From NCBI GenBank assembly GCA_018055865.1, contig JAGPGR010000028.1, positions 1 through 12,233 on the forward strand: a DNA stretch of 12,233 nt. Reading direction: 5' to 3'. The position numbers were made by a program, and so were the translations under genes. The stretch comes from Paludibacteraceae bacterium. Its GTDB lineage: Bacteria > Bacteroidota > Bacteroidia > Bacteroidales > Paludibacteraceae. Shown here in pieces: positions 7,131 through 12,233 of the stretch (position 1 is the first letter of the stretch; each line of letters starts with the position of its first letter). Below the pieces are notes generated by a model. It searched no databases and was not told the DNA's origin. It saw nothing but the letters and a program-made list of their open reading frames with translations.

Positions 7131-7176
7131 GGAAAATAAAATATTAATTTGATAATGAGATAGATTTTTATTTTCC
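7131..7176. terminator. AT-rich hairpin after trpA, possible trp operon terminator
   Basis: A perfect 11-base inverted repeat, GGAAAATAAAA at 7131-7141 and TTTTATTTTCC at 7166-7176, encloses a 24-base loop 16 bases past the trpA stop. The stem is almost all A-T and is followed on the minus strand by a CCCCG and an A-run, not the T-run of a classic terminator. It could terminate weakly or protect the trp mRNA end. Confidence 0.35.
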
Positions 7177-7191
7177 TGATTTTGTTTTGGA

Positions 7192-7962
7192 TTAGTTATC
7201 CAGCTTTTTCAATACTAATTTCACAGCTGATTCAATGTCGGAAGTTTCGTTCAGTGCTTTGATAAATGCACTGCCTACAATGGCTCCGGATGAATTTTCG
7301 AAAACCATTTCTTTTGTCGCTTTGTTTGAAACACCAAATCCAATCAACCTGGGATTTTTCAGATTCATGGCATTGATTCGCTTGAAGTAATCGATTTGAT
7401 TGATGAATGAGTTTTGAGTACCTGTAACTGCAGCCGAAGAAACCATGTAGATAAATCCGTTGGTGTTTTCATCTATTTCCCGAATGCGTTCGTCGGAAGT
7501 TTCGGGTGTAATCAGAAAAATGAATTCCAATCCGTATTTCTCGGCAATAGGCTTGTAATCAGTCAGATAGTCGGACATTGGAAGATCGGGAATAATCATT
7601 CCGTCCACATCTACCCGTTTGCATTCACGGCAGAATTCTTCGAATCCGAATTGCATGATCGGATTCAGATAACCCATCATTACCAATGGAATTTCAATTT
7701 TTCTTCGTACATCGGTCAGCTGACTGAAAAGCCGACGAATACTCATCCCGTTTTTCAAAGCAGCATGACTGCTTTGCTGAATCACCACGCCATCGGCCAT
7801 CGGATCCGAAAAGGGAATGCCGATTTCAACCAGTTCGATACCATTGTCCTGAAGTGCCTGAAGAATAGGAACAGTGTCATCCAACCCAGGAAAACCGGCT
7901 GTGAAATAGATAGAGAGAATGTTTTTGTTTTTCTTCCGGAATAATTTATTTATTCTGTTCAT
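7192..7962 (-). CDS. trpA: Tryptophan synthase alpha subunit
   Basis: A 256-residue TIM-barrel enzyme that cleaves indole-3-glycerol phosphate to indole and glyceraldehyde 3-phosphate, passing indole to the beta subunit. The family signature LVEIGIPFSDPMADG spans residues 44-58 and contains the catalytic Glu46 and Asp57, equivalent to E. coli Glu49 and Asp60. FIYMVSSAAVTGTQ follows mid-protein, and the phosphate-binding loops IGFGVS and AIVGSAFIK lie near the C-terminus. Length is slightly below the E. coli protein (268). The start overlaps the last 17 bases of trpF. trpB, the obligate partner gene, does not lie between trpF and trpA here; in Bacteroides-type operons it heads the cluster, outside this window. 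trpA is the last trp gene; an AT-rich hairpin follows it. Confidence 0.97.
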   Translation of the reverse strand: MNRINKLFRKKNKNILSIYFTAGFPGLDDTVPILQALQDNGIELVEIGIPFSDPMADGVVIQQSSHAALKNGMSIRRLFSQLTDVRRKIEIPLVMMGYLNPIMQFGFEEFCRECKRVDVDGMIIPDLPMSDYLTDYKPIAEKYGLEFIFLITPETSDERIREIDENTNGFIYMVSSAAVTGTQNSFINQIDYFKRINAMNLKNPRLIGFGVSNKATKEMVFENSSGAIVGSAFIKALNETSDIESAVKLVLKKLDN

Positions 7963-8602
7963 CGTCGTTTTTTTCTTTTGGTTTGTTCAGTTCTTCAATA
8001 AATTGACGAATTAATGCTGCGTTTTTCAGCCCGGGTCTGATTTCAAACTTGCTGTTTAAATCAACTCCGATCATTCTCGGATGTTCAATTTTCCGGATAG
8101 CTTTCACATCGTCTGCTGAAATACCGCCGCTCAACAAGAAGTTTTTTTCGCCTTGATAATCATGCAGGATATTCCAGTTGAACTTTTGTCCCGAACCGCC
8201 GTGAAGATCGGTTTTTGTGTCGAAAAGAAATAAATCGGCCGCATCTTCGTAATCCTTCGTAACTTTCAGGTTGTAGGATGCCATTATCGGAAAAACCTTG
8301 ATAACCATTGTTTTAGCCTCTTCTTTTATTTCCAGGCAAAGCTTTTTGTTGTCGGCACTATGCAGCTGAACAGCATCCAGGTCGTATTTATGAATGCAGG
8401 TCAGGATATTTTCCAGATTTTCATTCACAAAAACACCTGCTTTTTTGATTGAAGCCGGCAAAGCATTCAGTAAGCCTACATCCAGATTTTTCGCAAAACG
8501 GGGTGAATTCTGATAAAAGATAAAACCCATGTAATCCGGTTGCAAAGCCGCAATTTCACGGATGTTTTCGGGCTCACGCAGACCGCAGATTTTGATTAGC
8601 AT
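7946..8602 (-). CDS. trpF: Phosphoribosylanthranilate isomerase
   Basis: A 218-residue single-domain TIM-barrel enzyme that converts N-(5-phosphoribosyl)anthranilate to the carboxyphenylamino-deoxyribulose phosphate by Amadori rearrangement. The catalytic cysteine is Cys6 in KICGL (4-8) and the catalytic aspartate is Asp128 in FDTK (127-130). Phosphate-binding segments are GGSGQKFNW (135-143), LSGGIS (157-162) and GVDLNSKFEIRPG (179-191), the last being the family C-terminal signature. It stands alone and is not fused to trpC as in E. coli. Its charged C-terminal tail overlaps the trpA start by 17 bases, so the two are probably translationally coupled. A G/C-rich repeat lies 12 bases upstream of the start codon. 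Confidence 0.96.
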   Translation of the reverse strand: MLIKICGLREPENIREIAALQPDYMGFIFYQNSPRFAKNLDVGLLNALPASIKKAGVFVNENLENILTCIHKYDLDAVQLHSADNKKLCLEIKEEAKTMVIKVFPIMASYNLKVTKDYEDAADLFLFDTKTDLHGGSGQKFNWNILHDYQGEKNFLLSGGISADDVKAIRKIEHPRMIGVDLNSKFEIRPGLKNAALIRQFIEELNKPKEKNDDEQNK

Positions 8603-8614
8603 AAATAATTTGAA

Positions 8615-8636
8615 GCCATCTAACCCCCAAAACAGG
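8615..8636 (+). repeat. G/C-rich palindromic repeat, copy 2 (before trpF)
   Basis: GCCATCTAACCCCC followed by AAAACAGG, a diverged copy with its GCC end facing trpF. It pairs in inverted orientation with the copy at 8695-8718, so the two bracket most of the trpC-trpF spacer as a 104-base unit. Confidence 0.6.
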
Positions 8637-8694
8637 AATTATAACGGGCGGTTTATAAGTAGTTAAAGTAATCAAATTTTGTTCATTCCACTTT

Positions 8695-8718
8695 CTCTCA
8701 CGGGGAGATTCAGGGGGC
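8695..8718 (-). repeat. G/C-rich palindromic repeat, copy 3 (end of trpC)
   Basis: The minus strand reads GCCCCCTGAATCTCCCC then GTGAGAG. The first bases encode the final Pro and the TGA stop of TrpC. It is the inverted partner of the copy at 8615. Confidence 0.72.
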
Positions 8719-9570
8719 TGTCTGTATAATAAACTCACGCAAAGCATTCGCAGGATTTTCTTCTTTCATAAAATTTTCGCCCATCAGAAACCCCTGATAG
8801 CCATATTCCCGGAGTTCCATCACTGTTTCAGGCTTAGAAATCCCGCTTTCGCTTATTTTTGCAAATTCAGCCGGAATTAACCCGGCCAATTCTTTTGAAA
8901 TGTTGGTGTTGACTTCAAATGTTTTCAGATTCCGGTTGTTAACACCAACTATATCAACGAATTCGTTTATGTGCTCCAATTCCTGCTTGTTGTGAATTTC
9001 CAGCAGTACTTCCATACCCAGCGATTTTGCCTGTTTACCCAACGATTTCGTTTTCTGAGGAGTAAGAGCAGCAGCTATGAGCAAAATCACATCCGCACCC
9101 CATGCTTTGGCCTCAAAAAGCTGGTATTTGTCCACAATGAAATCCTTACGTAATATCGGGCAAGAAACATGAGGTCGTGTTAATTTCAAATCCTCGGGCT
9201 TTCCGCCGAAAAACAGCTCATCGGTCAGGATTGAAAGGCCGGAAGCACCTGCCTCAGCGTATCCTGTTGTGATTTCAAGCACATTGGCGTTTTCATGAAT
9301 CCATCCTTTCGACGGAGATTTCCTTTTAAATTCAGCAATAATACCCGAATCGGAGGCTTGCAAATTATCTTTCAAAGATATACATTTTCTCCGGAAAAAT
9401 GGCTCAATTTCAAGTTCCAAAATCGTTTTTAGCTGCCTACTTTCATAAATTTCCAGTTGTTTTTGGCTAATTATGTTATCCAGTATATTTCCTGCCCCCC
9501 TATCTCCAAAAGGGGGTGTTTGAATTTGTATTTCGGAATTCACTTTTTCATTCAATTTTCTTACTTTCAT
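8710..9570 (-). CDS. trpC: Indole-3-glycerol phosphate synthase
   Basis: A 286-residue TIM-barrel enzyme that closes the indole ring, giving indole-3-glycerol phosphate. Signatures are EFKRKSPSKG (80-89), LTDELFFGG (115-123), ILRKDFIVD (139-147) with the catalytic lysine, VGVNNRNL (208-215), ISESGIS (239-245) and GFLMGENFM (260-268). The canonical family start, of the form ILDNII, begins only at residue 29; the first 28 residues are an extension containing QTPPFGDRGAG (17-27), encoded by a G/C-rich repeat. No ATG or GTG lies in frame between residue 1 and the family start, so the ATG at 9570 is the best start. The C-terminal Pro and stop are also repeat-encoded. The gene is separate from trpF, unlike the fused E. 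coli trpCF. Confidence 0.95.
   Translation of the reverse strand: MKVRKLNEKVNSEIQIQTPPFGDRGAGNILDNIISQKQLEIYESRQLKTILELEIEPFFRRKCISLKDNLQASDSGIIAEFKRKSPSKGWIHENANVLEITTGYAEAGASGLSILTDELFFGGKPEDLKLTRPHVSCPILRKDFIVDKYQLFEAKAWGADVILLIAAALTPQKTKSLGKQAKSLGMEVLLEIHNKQELEHINEFVDIVGVNNRNLKTFEVNTNISKELAGLIPAEFAKISESGISKPETVMELREYGYQGFLMGENFMKEENPANALREFIIQTAP
9494..9522 (+). repeat. G/C-rich palindromic repeat, copy 4 (inside trpC)
   Basis: GCCCCCCTATCTCC, then AAAA, then GGGGG and TGTTTG. It lies within the trpC N-terminal codons and is translated as QTPPFGDRGA. A decayed inverted partner may sit at about 9634-9652, at the trpD end (CACCTTAACCTTC on the minus strand), but that resemblance is weak. 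Confidence 0.75.
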
Positions 9571-9639
9571 TTTTGTGAAAATCTTTCTTCGTTTTTTTCT
9601 GTAATTTTTTTAAAATACGCCAATAAACGACTTTGAAGG

Positions 9640-10638
9640 TTAAGGTGTGTATATCTCAATAAACTTTTCAAAAGCTATTTTGGCATTTCCGCTTTTTAAT
9701 GATTCAAGCGCTTCTGCCTTGCATTCTTCAATCGACTTTTCGGGACAAAGTGTCTGAATAGCAAAAGCGGCATTGATTACCACTGCATTGTGTTGCGCAT
9801 CGGTAGCATTGCCATTCATTATATTCATAAAAATTTGGGCAGCATCTCCCACTGTTTCTCCTCCCCACAGTTCTGTTTGTTCAATCCGTTTGAATCCCAA
9901 TTCTTCGGGTTCGTAAACGGTTTCACCAAGTGAATTAGTTACTTTGCAGGTTGTGGTCAGCGAAATTTCATCGTATCCATCCAGCGTGTGAACAATGGAA
10001 TAGTTGGTCCCCAGACTCTGATAAATATAATTGTACAATCGCATCATTTTTAGATTGTAAACGCCCAGACATTGATAATTAGGCCGAAGCGGGTTGATAA
10101 GCGGACCAAGCACGTTGAAAAAAGTCCTCACACCGATATTTTTACGCACACCGGCCACATTTTTCATAGCCGGGTTGCACAAAGGTGCATGCAGGTACGT
10201 AAATCCCGAATAATCAATGGCTTTTTTCAAGACACTCATATCTGTAGTAAATTTTGCCCCGTAAAATTCCAATACATTGGAAGATCCGCTCACGGAAGTT
10301 GCACCGTAATTTCCGTGTTTTGCTACTTTGTAGCCTGCACCGGCAAGCGCAAAGCAGGCGCAGGTAGAAATATTGAATGTGTTTTTTCCGTCGCCACCGG
10401 TTCCAACAATGTCAATCGGATCAAATTCCGATAGATCTGCTTCAATTGCCATATCGAGTAAGGCATCCCGGAAACCGATGATTTCGTTCAGTTCGATGCT
10501 TCGCATGATGAAAACAGAAATGAATGCTGCAATTTGCGATTCGTTGTATTTTCCTGCAGCAATACTCGTCATAACTTCGGCTGCTTCACTACGTGTAAGT
10601 GATTGATGTTCAAAAAGTTTATTTAATATTTGTTTCAT
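9640..10638 (-). CDS. trpD: Anthranilate phosphoribosyltransferase
   Basis: A 332-residue enzyme that joins anthranilate to PRPP in the second step of tryptophan synthesis. It has an alpha-helical N-terminal domain (about 1-70) and then the phosphoribosyltransferase domain. Motifs are the PRPP-binding IVGTGGDGKNTFNIST (77-92), KHGNYGATSVSGSSN (107-121) in place of the enterobacterial KHGNRAVSSKSG form, and the anthranilate-site segment GVRKNIGVRTFFNVLGPLIN (162-181) with a conserved Arg at 164. Length is normal. The ATG at 10638 is preceded by AGGAGG six bases upstream, the best Shine-Dalgarno sequence I see in the operon; it lies in a G/C-rich repeat. It is not fused to trpG, unlike E. coli. 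Confidence 0.97.
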   Translation of the reverse strand: MKQILNKLFEHQSLTRSEAAEVMTSIAAGKYNESQIAAFISVFIMRSIELNEIIGFRDALLDMAIEADLSEFDPIDIVGTGGDGKNTFNISTCACFALAGAGYKVAKHGNYGATSVSGSSNVLEFYGAKFTTDMSVLKKAIDYSGFTYLHAPLCNPAMKNVAGVRKNIGVRTFFNVLGPLINPLRPNYQCLGVYNLKMMRLYNYIYQSLGTNYSIVHTLDGYDEISLTTTCKVTNSLGETVYEPEELGFKRIEQTELWGGETVGDAAQIFMNIMNGNATDAQHNAVVINAAFAIQTLCPEKSIEECKAEALESLKSGNAKIAFEKFIEIYTP

Positions 10639-10641
10639 TAA

Positions 10642-10668
10642 GCCCTCCTGACCTCCCTGAAGAGGGAG
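10642..10668 (+). repeat. G/C-rich palindromic repeat, copy 5 (before trpD)
   Basis: GCCCTCCTGACCTCCC, then TGAA, then GAGGGAG. Internal arms CTCCCT and AGGGAG can pair. On the minus strand it contains AGGAGG close to the trpD ATG, so it doubles as the ribosome binding site. Inverted partner at 10713-10733, making a 92-base unit across the trpG-trpD junction. Confidence 0.7.
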
Positions 10669-10712
10669 AAAAAGAATTTAGTTTTTAGTATATAATGTTT
10701 ATGCTCTTAAAA

Positions 10713-10733
10713 TCACCCTTCGATTTAGGGGGC
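10713..10733 (-). repeat. G/C-rich palindromic repeat, copy 6 (end of trpG)
   Basis: The minus strand reads GCCCCCTAAATCGAAGGG. Its first bases encode the Ala-Pro-stop of TrpG, the stop being the TAA inside the repeat. Inverted partner of the copy at 10642. Confidence 0.7.
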
Positions 10734-11378
10734 CTGTAACCAGTTTTTCAACATCTGCTCTCCTTGAGGTGTTAACACCGACTCCGGATGGAATTGCACG
10801 CCGTGAACGTTGTATTTTCTGTGTTTGAGTGCCATAATCATTCTGTTTTCATCCATTGCCGTTATTTTCAGGCAATCGGGCAATGTCCCGGAATTCACTG
10901 CCCAGGAGTGATACCGCCCCACATTGAGCGTGGCAAGCATGTCGTAAAATAAAATATCATCATCGATTACATTTATTTTGGTAGCTACTCCGTGGTAAAC
11001 ATCCGACAGATTGATCAGACTTCCGCCGAAGGCTTCTGCTATTGCCTGATGGCCAAGGCAAACTCCCAGAATGCTCTTGGTAGGGTAGTAGGTGCGTATC
11101 ACATCTAGCAAAATTCCCGATTCATGCGGTAGTCCCGGTCCGGGAGAAAGAATGATTTTATCAAAACGGTCAATTTCATCCAACGAGATTTTGTCGTTGC
11201 GGTGAACTTCCACGTCGGTATAACCCAGATTTCTGACGGCATGAACCAAATTGTAAGTGAATGAATCGTAGTTATCGAAAACAAGGATACGGACTCCTGA
11301 ACTTGCCCCCCAACCCCCTAAAGGGGGAGTTTGAGAGTGCTTGTTTGAATTTTCTGTGTAATCGTTATCTTTTCTCAT
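10725..11378 (-). CDS. trpG: Anthranilate synthase glutamine amidotransferase subunit
   Basis: A 217-residue class I glutamine amidotransferase that supplies ammonia to TrpE for anthranilate synthesis. The triad is Cys107 in GVCLGHQ (105-111), with His197 and Glu199 in QFHPES (195-200). The oxyanion-loop segment LSPGPGLP (77-84) and the N-terminal VFDNYDSFTYN (33-43) are typical of TrpG/PabA. The family normally begins at about residue 30 here; the preceding 28 residues form an extension whose QTPPLGGWGAS (16-26) is encoded by a G/C-rich repeat. No ATG or GTG lies between 11378 and the domain, so the extension seems real. Position directly after trpE makes TrpG more likely than PabA, although one protein may serve both pathways. 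Confidence 0.95.
   Translation of the reverse strand: MRKDNDYTENSNKHSQTPPLGGWGASSGVRILVFDNYDSFTYNLVHAVRNLGYTDVEVHRNDKISLDEIDRFDKIILSPGPGLPHESGILLDVIRTYYPTKSILGVCLGHQAIAEAFGGSLINLSDVYHGVATKINVIDDDILFYDMLATLNVGRYHSWAVNSGTLPDCLKITAMDENRMIMALKHRKYNVHGVQFHPESVLTPQGEQMLKNWLQAP
11305..11329 (+). repeat. G/C-rich palindromic repeat, copy 7 (inside trpG)
   Basis: This is the best-formed copy: GCCCCCCAA, then CCCCCTAAAGGGGG with arms of five C and five G around TAAA, then AG. It is read through in trpG as PPLGGWGA. Inverted partner at 11448-11470; the pair spans 166 bases across the trpE-trpG junction and includes the trpG start codon. Confidence 0.85.
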
Positions 11379-11447
11379 GTAGTTTTTTATGAAAATATTT
11401 AAAAAGTGTGATTCTGTTTTTACACTGTCGAATAAAGCTTTTTAATT

Positions 11448-11470
11448 CTCCCGTCAGGGATTTAGGGGGC
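11448..11470 (-). repeat. G/C-rich palindromic repeat, copy 8 (end of trpE)
   Basis: The minus strand reads GCCCCCTAAATCCC, then TGAC, then GGGAG. It supplies the Ala-Pro-stop at the end of TrpE. Inverted partner of the copy at 11305. Confidence 0.78.
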
Positions 11471-12233
11471 AATTTCCGATAACTGTATTGCTTTTTTCAG
11501 CGCCGCCAGTTTATTATTTACTTCCTGCAATTCAGTTTCCTCGTCAGATTTGCTCACAATACCTGCTCCGGCCTGGTAATAAAGAGTATTTTTTTTGCTC
11601 ACAAACGAGCGAATAGTGATAGCCTGATTGAAACTTCCGTCGAAACCTATGTAGCCGATGCAACCGCCGTAAGGTCCGCGGTCGTGTGGTTCCAGTTGGT
11701 CAATCAGCTGCATGGCTCTGATTTTAGGTGCCCCCGACAGCGTTCCGGCAGGAAAAGTATCGGCAAAAAGTTTGATTATTTTAGTGTCAGGGTTGAGTTT
11801 CCCGCTTACGCTCGAAACCAAATGAAGTACATGCGAATAGTATTGGACTTCGCGAAATACGTCGACCTCCACATGGCTGCAGTTTCTGCTCAGATCGTTG
11901 CGGGCCAGATCAACGAGCATCACATGTTCGGCATTTTCTTTCGGATCGGATTCCAGTTTTTCGGCCAGTTCCAGGTCTTTTTCATCGTCACCGGTCCGGC
12001 GGAAAGTTCCTGCTATGGGTTTAATGTGAGCTTGACGGGTCTTTGCATTTACTACCAGATGTGCTTCGGGTGACGACCCGAATATCCGAAAATCACCAAA
12101 ATTAAAATAATAAAGATATGGAGATGGAGTGTTAGAGCGCAGATTGCGGTAAAGCGTGAAGTCATCTCCCTTGTATTTTTGGTAAAATCTACGTGAAAGT
12201 ACAATCTGAAAAACATATCCTTTGTGGCATTCT
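11462..12233 (-). CDS. trpE: Anthranilate synthase component I (5' end outside the window)
   Basis: The last 256 residues of TrpE; the frame stays open to the window edge, so the N-terminal part and start lie beyond it. This is the chorismate-binding domain that makes anthranilate from chorismate and ammonia. Motifs in order are FQIVLSRRF, NTPSPYLYYF, GSSPEAHL, IKPIAGTFRRTGDD, MLVDLARNDLSRN, HVLHLVSSVSG with the catalytic-type histidine, FPAGTLSGAPKIRAM, GPYGGCIGYIGFDG, AGAGIV, and the Mg-site acidic stretch DEETELQE near the end. A GTG at 11923 is an internal Val codon, not a start. The final Ala-Pro-stop falls in a G/C-rich repeat. Adjacent trpG, trpD and trpC make TrpE rather than PabB the likely identity. 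The tryptophan feedback site and any leader or attenuator are out of view. Confidence 0.95.
   Translation of the reverse strand, partial: ECHKGYVFQIVLSRRFYQKYKGDDFTLYRNLRSNTPSPYLYYFNFGDFRIFGSSPEAHLVVNAKTRQAHIKPIAGTFRRTGDDEKDLELAEKLESDPKENAEHVMLVDLARNDLSRNCSHVEVDVFREVQYYSHVLHLVSSVSGKLNPDTKIIKLFADTFPAGTLSGAPKIRAMQLIDQLEPHDRGPYGGCIGYIGFDGSFNQAITIRSFVSKKNTLYYQAGAGIVSKSDEETELQEVNNKLAALKKAIQLSEIAP

Noticed and set aside
7414..7944. Open frame of 176 codons on the plus strand opposite trpA
   Set aside because: Shadow of trpA: composition is odd (many Asn, His, Phe), there are no recognisable motifs, and the trpA reading is unambiguous.
8615..11470. CRISPR array
   Set aside because: The G/C-rich repeats are irregularly spaced, occur in both orientations, diverge in sequence and lie at gene ends; no cas genes are present.
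11462..11923. TrpE fragment beginning at the GTG at 11923 as a short independent gene
   Set aside because: The same frame continues upstream to the window edge with canonical TrpE motifs (FQIVLSRRF, PIAGTFRRTG), so the GTG is an internal Val codon.
9640..12233. Frameshift or decay in trpG or trpC because of their N-terminal extensions
   Set aside because: Both frames are intact through all catalytic motifs; the extensions are explained by in-frame repeat sequence, not by broken genes.

Overview
The window looks like chromosomal DNA of a Bacteroidota member, probably Bacteroidales; I do not assign a genus. The reasons are AT-rich spacers, few Shine-Dalgarno sequences, TAnnTTTG-type promoter boxes, a trp operon that runs E-G-D-C-F-A with no trpB between trpF and trpA, and a G/C-rich palindromic repeat family at gene junctions. 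I see no phage, transposase, CRISPR array, rRNA or tRNA.

Layout. (1) 1-1982, plus strand: a putative promoter, then a DUF47/PhoU-like protein and a PiT-family phosphate transporter. A strong bidirectional terminator follows at about 2047-2085. (2) 2144-2770, minus strand: a nitroreductase-family flavoprotein, preceded by a roughly 320-base gap without a gene. (3) 3094-7066, minus strand: a tightly packed four-gene operon. In transcription order it encodes a GT2 polyprenyl-phosphate-sugar synthase, a duplicated LAB_N membrane protein with a SWEET-like 3+1+3 helix plan, a GT39/ArnT-like membrane glycosyltransferase and a UDP-glucuronate 4-epimerase-like enzyme. (4) 7192-12233, minus strand: the tryptophan operon, in transcription order trpE (5' end cut by the window edge), trpG, trpD, trpC, trpF, trpA.

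How the genes work together. The trp genes cover chorismate to indole-3-glycerol phosphate, plus the alpha subunit of tryptophan synthase; trpB must lie elsewhere, probably upstream of trpE. The four-gene operon reads as a complete lipid-linked sugar pathway: make UDP-galacturonate (epimerase), load it on undecaprenyl phosphate (GT2), flip it (LAB_N duplication, inferred), and transfer it outside the inner membrane to lipid A, core or another glycan (GT39). The closest precedent I know is the Rhizobium RgtE/RgtA-D/LpsL galacturonic acid pathway. The flippase role is the least established part and the most interesting.

The other notable signal is eight G/C-rich repeat copies, seven of them in the trp operon. 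They mostly sit as outward-facing inverted pairs around gene junctions. They supply the Ala-Pro-stop ends of TrpE and TrpG and the Pro-stop end of TrpC, an in-frame QTPP(L/F)G(G/D)(W/R)GA peptide near the N-termini of TrpG and TrpC, and a Shine-Dalgarno sequence for trpD.
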